Shown in pieces: positions 48,468 to 60,340 of a DNA stretch of 64,000 nucleotides (positions are counted from its first letter, which is position 1; the number at the start of each line of letters is the position of its first letter). This stretch comes from Phaseolus vulgaris (lineage: Eukaryota > Streptophyta > Magnoliopsida > Fabales > Fabaceae), in the NCBI RefSeq assembly GCF_000499845.2, contig NC_023754.2, positions 13,658,993-13,722,992 on the forward strand, given 5' to 3'. The position numbers were made by a program, and so were the translations under genes. Under the pieces are notes generated by a model. The model did no database searches. It worked only from the letters and a program-made list of their open reading frames with translations, and was not told where the DNA came from.

Positions 48468-50459
48468 TCAACGGTGACCAAATTTTTCTATCTTTAATTT
48501 TTTAATCACTGTCTTCAGTCTTTTGATTCTCTCTTCAAGATCCTTTACATTCATTCCAGATACACAATTATAGCTTTCACCTTGAGTCGCAGATAGGCTT
48601 ACTCTCTCACTAGACATCCTTGCTTCTTTGCTCCCATTTGCATCTTCAGTATCTTCCTCCAAAAGCAATGGTTCAACCGTATCTTTTCCAACCAGTTTTG
48701 CCTGTGGTGATATCCTTTTAGCATTTTCGTAATCTGCGGTAGAGGCTGAAGAACTTTGGTCGGACAAATTCTTACATCTTGTAGGAGCTTCAGCATCAAT
48801 ATTTTCATTATCTTTGAAACCATCTTGAGCAGAATTTCCAGAAGGAACAGTTTTCAAGCGTTTAAGAAGAAAACCAGAAGACGCATTATTAGCATCACTG
48901 TTACCTTTGGTGGCATTTGAAGCAACATTACCGGATTTTCCAGAATACATAGTGGCACCAAGTTTGGGAGCAAAACCGGGAGGAACATCAGCATCGTTAC
49001 CATTTTCATGAAGTGACCTTAGACTTCTCTTTGACTGCACAATATTCTTCGGAAAATCATGTTGATTGAGTAATACTGATTCGGAAAACCACTTTGCATA
49101 ACGTGTGGTGACATCTCCCTCAAAAAGCCTAGCAGGAAAATACAACTTAGTGGCAGATATGGGCCTGCAGTAATTTTTCCAAGCAAACTCTTTACTCCCA
49201 TGAAATCTAGGCACACAACCTGGAACATCTTGATCCATTCCAAATTGCATAGCAACTCTATGTGGCATGTATTTCTCTACAGTGGATTCAATTCCAACAA
49301 GCACAGAAACTCTCAAGCATGTAACAAAAGAGACTAGTTCTTTATCCAAATCCTTCCCTAATGGTACCAAAGTTTCATTTTCGGGATAAAACACCTTGAA
49401 CCTACCAGCATATTGAACATAAGGGCGCCATCGAAAATGATTCATAGCCGAGTCTAGTGCCAATCTGGCATTGTCAATTTTCAAGGGCTTAACCTTGTGC
49501 CACCTATACAACCAAGAGTTTTCAGGGTTGATCAAGCTCGGCTGTGGTTGCAAATTCTTGAACCTCTCCCACACCCAAATTTGCACCAAGTAAAAGGGAG
49601 ACCGAAGTGTTACCTCCAATTCCAAGTTATCACCAAGTAATAGTTTTTTTGCCAAACCAACTATTGTTTTCTTTAACAGAGACAAGTCCTGATATATGCT
49701 GGCCAAAACTGGTGGTCCCAAAGCCATTGGGTTCCCTCTAGCAAGATTGATGGCAATAGGGAAAGCAAGTTTACTAACGCAGCCATTGGGAGATAAACCA
49801 GCCATTGACAACCAAGTTGCTAGGAATGCTTCATGCTCTATTTCACTCCCACTATTACAAAAACGATCAATCCACACTGATAAGGAAGCTTTACCTTTAT
49901 TCTTCTTCCAAGGTTCCTTTCTTGCAAGAATCAATTTTTCCTCCACTTCTCTCATTTCCTGGCTTTGAAGTGTGGTGAAAATAGGATCACCAACAACAGG
50001 GTAACCCCCCAACACCATCACATCCTCCAAGGTGATTGTTGCCTCACCCCATGGAAACAAAATGGTATTTGTCTCAGGACACCACTTTTCAGCAACAGCA
50101 ATGCACAAGTTCTGATCTTTCACTAGGGAACACTTTGTACTCATGATGGCTTCAAAGATGCCAACTTTCTTCCACACCGACTCATATCGGTCTCTAAGGG
50201 CATCCACCCATTCAACCCATTTCCAGTTTACGCGAAGCCACCAGCTGAAATGGACCACTAAAGGCCACTCCTTTGGTTCAAAAACAGGTGGCAGTGGCAT
50301 AGTCATAGAAGTTGAAAGGACCTCGGAAACTGGTCCTTCAAGGGACTTTGCAAGGGGTTTCAGAAAATAGGCAGATCTCAAAGCTGGTTTACTGTCACCA
50401 ACTGGTGAAACCATGAAATCTTCCCTCACCTCCATGATGCTTGACAATGATTCATCCAT
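48468..50459 (-). CDS. Plant mobile domain (PMD) protein, intronless, 663 residues
   Basis: A single long ORF encodes a protein of the aminotransferase-like plant mobile domain family (PF10536), the family of MAIN/MAIL proteins and 'protein phosphatase 7 long form' relatives. The start is the ATG at 50459 (MDESLSSIMEVRED). The PMD core spans roughly residues 60-420, with VWKKVGIFEAIMSTKCSLVK, ETNTILFPWGEATITLEDVM and VLGGYPVVGDP, the hallmark segment, then IDRFCNSGSEIEHEAFLATW. The tail of ~230 residues is Ser/Asn/Lys-rich and low in order. It ends in a short coiled coil (VKDLEERIKRLKTVIKKLKI). MAIN/MAIL proteins act in genome stability and silencing; this sub-family also arises from transposons. 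The uninterrupted frame suggests a maintained host gene, but domestication is an inference. Confidence 0.9.
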   Translation of the reverse strand: MDESLSSIMEVREDFMVSPVGDSKPALRSAYFLKPLAKSLEGPVSEVLSTSMTMPLPPVFEPKEWPLVVHFSWWLRVNWKWVEWVDALRDRYESVWKKVGIFEAIMSTKCSLVKDQNLCIAVAEKWCPETNTILFPWGEATITLEDVMVLGGYPVVGDPIFTTLQSQEMREVEEKLILARKEPWKKNKGKASLSVWIDRFCNSGSEIEHEAFLATWLSMAGLSPNGCVSKLAFPIAINLARGNPMALGPPVLASIYQDLSLLKKTIVGLAKKLLLGDNLELEVTLRSPFYLVQIWVWERFKNLQPQPSLINPENSWLYRWHKVKPLKIDNARLALDSAMNHFRWRPYVQYAGRFKVFYPENETLVPLGKDLDKELVSFVTCLRVSVLVGIESTVEKYMPHRVAMQFGMDQDVPGCVPRFHGSKEFAWKNYCRPISATKLYFPARLFEGDVTTRYAKWFSESVLLNQHDFPKNIVQSKRSLRSLHENGNDADVPPGFAPKLGATMYSGKSGNVASNATKGNSDANNASSGFLLKRLKTVPSGNSAQDGFKDNENIDAEAPTRCKNLSDQSSSASTADYENAKRISPQAKLVGKDTVEPLLLEEDTEDANGSKEARMSSERVSLSATQGESYNCVSGMNVKDLEERIKRLKTVIKKLKIEKFGHR

Positions 50460-52076
50460 AATCAAAATTACATTAAAAAACTATAGAGCTAAATTGTTCA
50501 ATGGAATGTGAAAATGCAACCAGTCCTGAAAACTAAACACATGAATTTCTTTAACAAGAAGAAAGTAGTTGTAGTTTAATATAGAGACTTTCAATAACTT
50601 TTTATTTATGTACAGAAATTATATTTTAAATACACAACTTTTATTTTTTATTATTATTTCATTTGTATAGAAGTTATATTTAATATATATTACTTGTTTT
50701 TTCAAAAAAATCTCATCCTTTCACTACTTCTCTTTATTCATTTTTTTTGCACACTTTATACTTACCATTTCTTTCTTGTTTTAATGTTTTTAATTTTTTT
50801 CTGTTTTTTAAATTTTTATATGCATATATATTTTTTTAATTTAAGCTGTTTTTAATAATTTGGTTAATGGAATTTTTTTTTTAAACTTTTTATGTTTTTC
50901 TATATTTTTATATAATCATTTTTAATTTTTAAGATATTTTCTTAATCATTTGATTAATGAATTAAAAATAATCTTCTTTTACTTTTTTTTTAATTTTTTG
51001 TTATATTTTTAATTTTATATTAATATATTTTATTTTGAATTTTTAATAATTTGGTTATCAAAATTATAAATGTAAATTTTAGTTATTAAAATATATGTGA
51101 ATATTGTAAACAAAATGAAAATATTTTAATATTTAAATTTTAATTAATTAATGAAATTGTTAAAAATATTTTGAAGAAAAATATGTTTATAAAAAAAGAA
51201 TAAATTAACAATTAAAAAAATTAGTAAAATAGAAATCATACTAGTAAAGTACGTTAAAAAATGTTGTATATTCAAATCACAAAACTTAACTTACTTATAA
51301 TCTTTTAAAATTTACTTACTTTAATATATTAATCAAAACTGCACCAATTTAATTAAACCAACTTCAACACACAAACATTATTGGAGGTAAGGTAAAGTTT
51401 GTCAAGATACTTATAGTATAATAGTAGCAAATACACCATTTTAAATTATACGTTAAATTAAAAGAAAGATACAAAAAAGAACTAAAATTATAAAAATATT
51501 TATATAAGTATTTTTTTTTCTATATAGATAATATTGAGATTAATCAAACTTTAAAAGCGTATTATCTAGTTCTTTATATCACTTAACTTTGTTAATATTT
51601 TTTAGATCTTAATATATTTTAAACATGTTGATAAGTCATTATAGATACAGAAACATTTAATACTCGTCTGTTCTTAACTAGTATATGTATAAATCCAATT
51701 TTCTATTACATAAATTATTCCAACAATATATAGATAACTAATTTAAATAAAATATGAAAGGTATAAATGATTTTTTTAAGAGATGTGTATACTTAATTTA
51801 ATATTTCAAAATTTAAAATGTATAGTAGTAAAATTGAAAGAAAAATTTCTCAAATTTTAAGGATAATGTTTGATATGTTTCATTTCCCCTTATAAGAAAA
51901 TTCTAAATAAAATTACTCTTTCAATAAAAAAGAAAAAAAAATTTGTCCAAAATAATTTATTTTTTTTGTGAAAACTAATTGAAGAGATTTTTTTGTCCGG
52001 CAAACATCAAACCCACAACTTCCCAAGATAAGGTATATTTAGAAATTAATTCAAACTGTTTTTGTTTTTATCTACA
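50460..52076. other. AT-rich intergenic region
   Basis: Extremely AT-rich with poly-T and poly-A tracts; no gene. It contains the upstream region of the PMD gene. A sharp rise in GC occurs at the solo LTR (52082). Confidence 0.6.
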
Positions 52077-52081
52077 GTTTT

Positions 52082-53244
52082 TGTATCGAACAGGTCATCA
52101 GGTGTGATGACGTGTCTTGCACGTGTTCGGGCGGGGCGTGCTCAGTGGAACGCGTAGGTTAGAAAAGATGAATGGTTCAGAAGTAGGCATAATCGCCGAT
52201 CGCTGAATTGGCGTTTTCCGATCTCTAGTGTGCGTAACCGGCGGTCACCAGAGTTACGTCGCAGTCGCCGTACGAGAGCGCTAGGAGATCGGGTGATCAG
52301 GTGGTTTACACGCCGCCACAAGGAGCACATCGCCGGATTTCTCAATAAACTTAGTTAAAGCTATCGAAGGCCCAGAAGGGTGATTTCAAGCGTGTAAGTT
52401 CAGTAAGGCGATTGTGGTACCAACTTGGGGCATGAAGGTCGAGTGGGTTGGGGGGAACACCTTGCACTTCAGCGACAGGATTCCCAGAGTGGACATTCGT
52501 TGGTAGCAAGGTTTCCCCAGCTAGAACATGCATGGCGTAGCAGTAAGGGGGTGACATTCGCGACGAGCGATATCATAGAGATGATGCACTTTGTTGCATC
52601 CAATACTCGCCTTGTCGGGTGGTGTTTCACAGTGCATTATGTGCTAGGTTGCTCCTTGAGTTGAGGACTTAGCTGTGCGGCTGGTTACTACACAAGAATG
52701 ACGTTCAAGTTGCCCCAATCCAGATGATGACACGTGTAGGGTTGGATGTCACCAGTTACTCCAACCTAGATGATGACACGTGTAGGGTTGGGGGCAATGG
52801 AGAAATGACGCTCAAGTTGCCGTAGCTCAGATGACGACACGTGTAGGGTTGGGCGCTACCTGCTATCCCAGCCCAGATGGCGACACGTGCAGGGCTGGAT
52901 GCGAGCCACGCGTCCAAAAGCATAACGGCCTGGAGAGAGAAGAAACCTAGCTATAAAGGTAACCTTAACAGAATGTGCAGAGGTACGTTTTTCATTACGG
53001 CTGATACTGCTAGGGTTGTGTGCCTACAGTACGGTCCTACAGAGCATATTCTCTCTTAGTTTTTGGGTGTTCTTGTCACTGACTTGAGCGTCGGAGCGCC
53101 ACCGGCCGCAGAGGTGCCACTGTGTGTTTTTCAGATTCGCAGAGAGGCTATCTGTGGAGTGGACTTGGAGGGCACGTGGTGTCAAGCTGGTGAGGAAGAT
53201 CGTGACGAGGCAACGCTCTTGCGCTAAGTCAACCGGCAGGATCA
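52082..53244 (+). mobile_element. Solo LTR (1163 bp), TSD GTTTT, six G-boxes
   Basis: The GC-rich island starts TGTATCGAACAGG and ends GGCAGGATCA, with GTTTT on both sides (52077-52081 and 53245-53249). A TATAAA is at about 52952. The 3' portion (GACTTGAGCGTCGGAGCG) resembles the ends of legume Ty3/gypsy LTRs. There is no internal region or second LTR, so it is a solo LTR. CACGTG occurs at 52120, 52731, 52777, 52838, 52884 and 53173. Confidence 0.82.
52712..52905. repeat. Imperfect tandem repeats with CACGTG cores
   Basis: Four units of the type CAGATGATGACACGTGTAGG followed by GTTGG-like sequence. G-box cores are 46, 61 and 46 bases apart. Confidence 0.85.
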
Positions 53245-53702
53245 GTTTTATATTCTTAAAGATGTCTCTAAAAATTTAAAACAATGTTTAAATTATCTTT
53301 AACTGGAACACATATATGTAAATTAAACATGAGATGTGTATTTATGGTTGATTCAAACATCAATAATGTTTTTGCCAAAAATAAAAACATTAAATGTGTG
53401 CATGTTTTGTTAAGCTTTCCAAGAGTGACGATGTTTTCCTCAACTTAGTTTATAAGTATTTTAAAAACTTCAATATATCAACTATTAACTTATGTAATTA
53501 GTATATTAACATGTTTATAAGCTAGTTTGATAAGCACAAAAATATTAAAATATAGTTATAATGTGTTTTAAAAAGTAAATAAGCTAGTTATTATCTTATT
53601 TGACTAGTTTATTAATATAAAATTATTTGATAAGGTAGCTTATTTTAATAGTTTCTAATTTACAAACTACAACTTACTTCTTATTTAATTTTCTTTCATT
53701 AT

Positions 53703-55410
53703 TGTAAGGATCTAGAAAATAACCTTAGAGTAGAAGTGATATATTTTAAATGATATCTGAATATTTTATTATTAAAATGAAAATGACATATAAATAGAAA
53801 ATTCAGTTATTCAGGTTTCATTTTAAAATAATCACCATCTCTCTAAAAGTTTCCCTTTTCCTTTCTCTCCCTTCTCTCTAAGATTCTGATCTCAGTTTGA
53901 CGTATACCGTTAGACTCCTGGCAGCGAAGACTACAAGACTGCCCGATCAGAATCTGTTATAGAGTAAGTTCAGTTGAAACCATAGGTTAGAAGATTCTGG
54001 ATTTGGAGGTGACGTGGTCACCAATTTCAATTGTTTTTGCTTGCAGGATTGTCTCTTTTGAAGAGTAAAGTAATATATTGACAGAAATGGTTGATTTTGA
54101 ATCTTTTATATTGATTTTAAAGTGAATAATTTGTTGAAACGATTGAGAATTGAAAGTGTTTGAATGATAATATAAATGAGTTGAACTGTTCTTTTTGAAT
54201 ATTTTGTTGAATTACTTTGATGAGAAGTGGTGGTGTGATTTCAGAAGATGATTGATTTAAAGAGCATATATTTTGAATATTTACTGATGATTCAGTTTAT
54301 GAACTAAAATTGTCTGTGACAATTTTTAAAGTAAATTATGAGTTGATTATTTTGAGAGCTATGTTGATTGTAATCTGAATTATGATGTTTTTGAGATAAG
54401 TGATCAAACTTTAATTTTCACGTTGTGGCTTCCTCATCCTTTTTATTAAATACTGTTGGATATAGTTGTAGTTGGAAGATAATTTTATTTCATTCTCCTT
54501 TTATTGTCTCTCTTTTTGGATAGTAAAACTTGATGTTATTTAGATACACTTTGGAATCTTTTGATTCAAGACATTTATATGATTAGTGAATGAATTGTTG
54601 GGTGTTTTGGAAATTCTAAATTGTGGAATGATTTGATTGTTTGATATGGGAGATTTTTAATGTTTAGAATATATTTTTAATCAAAACATAGTATTTTTAG
54701 GAAAGAAAATACCGTGTTAAGATTGTTTAGGATGTGCATTGACTAGGGATTCGTCTAGAAGGAGATATCCTGACTCTCCTGAGATAATGAAATCATATAG
54801 ATAAAGTTATTCAGGTGGTGAGAGTCGAAGGAGGTTCATATGAATGGGTAAGTTGTTTGAAAGATAACTAACTTGACCTGTTATATGAGTTAACCCTGTC
54901 ATACTAGGAGAGATATGATATTGAGATTCTTTATGCGCATAACTGTGTGGATTTCACAGATAGTATGACGGGTGCAGATCTCTGAGTCTAAGTCAACGCA
55001 CGAGTATTCCGGAAGTAGAGTCAAGAGTCTATGTGTTATGAGTCAGTAGAAGTTCGACATATGAAATATGAATTTTATGAATGTAATAGACACTTGATGG
55101 TTTGAGAAATCGCATGAGAATTGATGAATTATGCTTATTAATTTAAAATTTGAATTATATCAAAACTTTTTATATAGATAGCTTACCCTGTTATTTGTTT
55201 GTGTTTGTTTCTTTATCTGTGATGATCGTGTTTTACACTGGAGCTGAGATTGCAGGTAATAGAGCTCCTTAGTGAGCAGCTGGAGAATGAGAGGTTGTTA
55301 AAACTTTTGATGTATATATTAAATGAGAAAGTAGTATATGTTATTTGTAATTAGATATTGCTTGTTTTACTTTTATTTCATTATATATGGCTAAAATTTA
55401 GGATGTTACA
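53703..55410 (+). mobile_element. Solo LTR (1708 bp), TSD ATTAT
   Basis: The sequence starts TGTAAGGATCTAG and ends GGATGTTACA (TG..CA). It is flanked by ATTAT at 53698-53702 and 55411-55415. No coding sequence of any length is inside. The large size suits Ty3/gypsy LTRs of the Athila/Tat type, but the lineage cannot be fixed. The orientation is assumed from TG..CA only and could be reversed. Confidence 0.75.
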
Positions 55411-55415
55411 ATTAT

Positions 55416-57739
55416 TATTTTTTATTTTTAATACATTTTTTTCTTATTATCTTTAACTTCTTTAATTTATTATTATATATTTTAATTTTATAGAGATAAA
55501 TAATTATTGCAATATTGTTAATATTTATTATGTTGCTCAAATTAAAAAAATTAACATTTCAAATTAAAGTAACTAATATTTCATCATATGATGTTATGTG
55601 AAAATTACAAATAATAAAATAAAATAAAAACTCAAATGTAAGAGTAATTTAAATTGAAAAAAAATAAAAAATTCTGATAATAAATAAAAATAACGAACAC
55701 ATTATTGATTCTAGTAGTATTAAAATAATGAACAATTTTTACTTGTGATCACATTTAAGAGAGTAGTTGACACAAAATCTTTAGCTTTAGTATTTTTTAG
55801 GGATTATCAAAACTCAGTGCTATTGTGTTGAATCACACCTGAATTCAACATCTCTGTCATTACAATGGTCTTTCTTCAATATATATTTATCATCACACAC
55901 ATAATAAAAGTTATTAAATTAATTGAATTCTATTTCTAGTTTTTTAACAATCACACATATTTTTTTTTAAAACCAATATATTTATTTTTTTAATGCACTA
56001 AACCAATGTTGTCAATCATTTTTATGTTATTAATTTATTTTCATTTCAACCAAGTAATAATCACAAGTTTAATTTAAAAATACAACAAAAACAAATTATT
56101 CTCTTCCCTCTGTCATACAAATTAAAAAAAACCTCCCAAATTTTAATTCAATTTTTAATATATATTTTTTACTACAAAACATTTTTTATTTATTTTTTAA
56201 ATATAAAAATTACACTACATATATTTTTATTTATTTGATATTTGTTATTGCATTTTTTAAATTCCTTTCAAAATTTTAATTCACCAATAACAATAAACAT
56301 CCACAAAATTTGTTAATTTCCTCCAATTTTAAAATTTTCTACAAAACCAAATTATATTTCACCTTACATGATTTAAAAATATTCTCTCAAACCATTTCAA
56401 GTTTATTCTCCCCAATTTTTTTATTTCAATTTTATAAATCAATTTCTACCTACAAATTTTTAAATTAATTTTATTCTATATTTTTTTTCATCTTCTTCCC
56501 CACTCCCTAACCCCCTGGTGCAATTCGTCCACCAAGGAACCAAATTCTAGTGGGGTTTTCAAACTCAAAAAGCACAAAACGGAGATTCGAATTTGGCTCC
56601 TCATAACAAATTCCGGCCACCAACTACATCGGATTCTCCCGGAAAAAAAAGAGCAAAACCACCCCCAAAATTTGGCCTTTAGAAAAAAGATATTTTTATC
56701 CAATAAAATAATTAAATACGTTAATTATGAAATGTTCAAATTTTAAAATAATATTAAAATAAATAAATCATGTCAATTTGATATAAATAAATTATATGAA
56801 ATAGTATGATTTTAGTGTATTTAAAATTTTAATGTAACTTTAACATGTATTAATTAAAATCTGATTTATAATAATAATTTTTAAATTTTTATTTTTTTTA
56901 AAATCAACCTACAAAAATACCTAGTTTAGTAAGAAAACCCAAAAAATTTGTTTCTTGTTGTAGTATTTTGTGTTAGCTTATATTTTTTCTTCATTTTTTT
57001 ATCAGACAAACTTATTAATTCCTTATAATGGTTAGGATTTTCTAACATGCCTATTTAAAAAGTTATACCTATGAAATATGAAAAAAAAGGAAATTTTCTA
57101 CACATGTACCCATAAAATTTTGCAGGTAAATATACCTATCAAAGACCTATCTTCAAATAAAGAAACATATTTACTTATTCCAATTATGAATATTTTTATA
57201 GATACCCAACTTTTATCATTCCTACCCTTTGAGTTTTCTTGGTGAAGTGAAGCATTATACTTTACTCATTTTAGAAATATTGTATACATAACTTATGTTA
57301 ATAAAAAGTCTTCATCTCTTAACTACTGGACAAATCAGAGCATCACTTCAATATACCCTAGTTTGAAGGAAATGACTCATCATATGATCAAAATACCAAA
57401 TAAAGATGACAACAGATGCCAAGCCTAATATTTAAATTGGTTAATGCCAAAACAAAAATAAAAAAGCCATTAGTATCTTTTCGTGTTTCCTCAAACTTGT
57501 GTTTTAATATATGCATTGTGATTTGTTATGCAAGAACATTTCTTCAACCCCAACTCATTGGTTCCTATGATGAGTTGTCAATTTATTGGGAAATAGAAAA
57601 TTATGTACCATAAAGGCAAACTAGAATTTATTATGAGGTGGAAAGCGGCAATGGTATATATAACAAAGTCAATATATAGTAAAATAAAATTTTAAAAAAT
57701 AGTTTGAAAGTGAATAATATTCTCTAGAAAAAATATAAA
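55416..57739. other. AT-rich intergenic region
   Basis: No gene recognised. A short GC-richer island at 56490-56690 gives a chance minus-strand ORF with no family match I know. Confidence 0.5.
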
Positions 57740-57783
57740 ATTCACTAGAAAACACACGTGAATTAGAAGTGGGGCTTTGGTGT

Positions 57784-57790
57784 TATAAAA
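57784..57790 (+). promoter_or_regulatory. TATA box of the ankyrin-repeat gene
   Basis: TATAAAA lies about 100 bases upstream of the ATG at 57889, followed by a CT-rich leader typical of plant 5' UTRs. Confidence 0.6.
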
Positions 57791-57888
57791 GAAGGTTTGA
57801 GTTCCTCCTATGGTATCTTACACCTAGCTAGCTCCCATTTCACATCATCCATAATCCTTCTTATCGTTCTTCATTACAACCTAGAAGA

Positions 57889-60241
57889 ATGAGTACACTT
57901 GGTGAGTCCATTTTATATAGATTGACAGATTGTAGATGAATTCATAAACTACACTTCTTATAATGTTTCCAAATTCTGCATGATATTAGGTTACTATGTT
58001 TGATACTAGTTTTTTTTTTCACTATCTTGTTATTATTTGGATAAGTTTGTTTATCTTGAAGTTTTTTTGGAAGATTGTTATTTCTGATTGATTAATGTTG
58101 ATAATCCAAGGAATAAAAACAGCAGAGAAATCTTCATGGAATAGGAGCAAACCATATAAAGTGATCCTACTTGCATGCACATTCAATTCAGATTGAGATA
58201 ATTGTTCTTGCCGGTTGACTCAGTCGCTGTTGACTTCAAAGGCAGATGGTGACTTTTTTTTTTATCAGCAAAGAATAAATAAAATAAAATGAGACACTTC
58301 AGGGGTGTCCCAACCCTTATACAAAACCCCAACACCAAGTTTCCTAGTATCCTGCCAACTAGGAATTCGAAAGACATTGCACTATAGATCAAAGATAAAA
58401 AACCTGACAAGATATAGAAACCTAACAAATACAGTTACCTCACCCCACCAAATATGTCACATCCTTAATCAAGGACATACATCCAACAACTAAATACATC
58501 TAACTACTAAAACAAAGTTTTTGCCAACAGGTTGAAGTACCAAACCCAAGCGTCAAGCACAACAAAACCAATACATGACATAACATCTAAACAACTAATC
58601 CATATCTTTGTAGCAGACTGAGTTGTACCAAAAAACCAATTACTAACATCAACAACTCGATCCTACGAGGAGGATGCGTAAACCAGAAAAACCCGCAAAA
58701 ACACTTAACAACTTCCCAATCTGGCCACGCCAGTAACCAAAAAGAACCACATATCTTTTTGCTTCAACTCAAACAGCATAAAGATTCCAAAACCAAGCCG
58801 ATAATCATGCATAGAGTCACTTCCTTTATCGCAGTTCAGAACAACAATCCTACCCTGCCAAAAAGAAAAGACCAAGACAACTTGCACAAACAAACAATAC
58901 CTTCCAAACCTCAAATCAACCTTGCCAGAAAGGATTTACCGATGAGACCTGCACAAACCACACCACGGCTACCAGGACGGGGAACAAAACGTTAGTGAAA
59001 TAATACAAAAACCTCCTATCTCCTGGTGGTTTCCGCTCTCTCTTTGGTAGCAGAGAGTGGCTCCGTTGAAATAGAGGGGGCCCTACCTGTTGATTGCACT
59101 CTGAAGATCAAGTCAGTACTGGACTAAGAAACAGTAAAGTATGTAAAACAGTTTCAGTCTTAGAAATGGCGTACCTTTTCTAGGGTTCTTATCACCCTTT
59201 ATATAGGTTGTAACTAGGTCAACTCCCTATCCCACGAGGATCTTTCCTTTAGTGGAATTAGGATTACTGGTGAGGCATCCCGTGACGCATTGCACAAGCT
59301 TAGTGCAGCCGCGGCACAAGACATTTCTCTTTTGAAGTGCAATATCTCTAACAGTATGGCCGTTAGGGTACCAACTCATGTATCAGCACTGCGGCGCCAT
59401 CTGTTCTTTGAGTGCCCTAATTATTCACGTGCCATGTATGTAGTCTTTCCCCGGACCTAACCCTTACGGGCTTTAGCACCTCCAGGGAACACTTGTGTGT
59501 GTCATACCCGAATGTACTATACATACCTCATGCATGATCCTCTCGTAATTTAGGCTTTTCTCATATCTGAGTGTTAACTCATACTATTGTGGGACCCAAC
59601 TTACATGACCCATTATTACTGTTGGATCACCGAGGTCTGATGTCGACATCTGATGTCAACTTCTTTTTCAGCCGAGGTCCGAGGTCTGACAATTATAATA
59701 ATAAAGTTCTGCAGTTTTTTTCTCTATATATTGATTAACTTAATTATTCTTTAATATTTTAGGCAAAAACTTCATATTCACTGTTTCCTGATTTCAATAT
59801 GTAATGTGAATAATCCACTAATGTGATTCTGATTCCATTCTCACCAAGATTTACACTCTTTGTATCTCTAGAATCATCACCAAGATCAGTTTCATCACCA
59901 AGATTAGTTTCTCAAGAATCATCAACAATAATTGAAGGAACAGGAGAAGTTACAAGTGGGGATCAGATCTCACTGTTCAGAGGGTGCGTATTGGAAGGAA
60001 GATGGGAGTACGTTATTCCTGCATATAGAAACTACAATGAGTACCACAAAATCAGAATCAACGAAAGCAGAGGCACTGCACTGCATGTGGCAGTGAATGA
60101 TGGGAAAGTGGAGCTTGTTAACACTCTTGTTGGAGCAATCTTGAGCCATGAAGGGAGGGAAGTGGTGAGGGGTGACAGTGCACTGAGATCAACCGATGAG
60201 AGAGGGGACACTCCTTTGCACCTTGCAGCCTCAAGAGGGTT
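57889..60241 (+). CDS. Ankyrin-repeat protein gene, 5' part, coding exon broken by CACTA
   Basis: The family resembles plant ankyrin-repeat membrane proteins of the ITN1/ACD6 type, involved in defence and stress signalling. Exon 1 (57889-57901) encodes only MSTL plus one base. After a GT donor and a 1970-bp intron, exon 2 starts at 59872 (acceptor TCTCTAG) and continues in phase: a Ser-rich stretch (SSPRSVSSPRLVS), then LFRGCVLEGRWEYVIPAYRN, and ankyrin units GTALHVAVNDGKVELV and GDTPLHLAASRGF. At 60242 the sequence changes abruptly to a CACTA terminus, so the ankyrin array is cut in its second full unit. The remaining exons, with further ankyrin units and expected membrane helices, would lie right of the window. 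The open frame runs 33 codons into the transposon before a stop. The intron is swollen by LINE-like and LTR-like insertions. Confidence 0.7.
58254..59030 (-). mobile_element. 5'-truncated LINE-like fragment, antisense in intron
   Basis: A T-tract (58254-58263) followed by ATCAGCAAAGAATAAATAAAA corresponds, on the minus strand, to a LINE 3' end with TTTGCTGAT and a poly-A tail, as seen in legume L1-type elements. No reverse-transcriptase domain remains. The 5' border and target duplication were not found. Confidence 0.45.
59088..59691 (-). mobile_element. LTR-like sequence, antisense in the ankyrin-gene intron
   Basis: On the minus strand it starts TGTCAGACCTCGG, has a TATA box (CTATATAAAGGG, about 59196-59207) and ends GCAATCAACA followed by GGTAGGGCCCC, which could be leader sequence. 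The right flank is ATTAT; no matching left flank is found, so it is probably a truncated element and not a clean solo LTR. Confidence 0.45.
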
Positions 60242-60340
60242 CACTAGTACAAAATATGAAAACAACGACCCTTTATTTAGTGCGGCTTTGCGCTTAAACG
60301 CATTTGTAAAAAACGCGGTGGCATTTTTGAAATTAAATTG

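Noticed and set aside
59041..59056. TTTGGTAGCAGAGAGTG as a plus-strand tRNA-Met primer site
   Set aside because: The adjacent LTR-like sequence has its TATA box and TG..CA polarity on the minus strand, so a plus-strand primer site here makes no sense.
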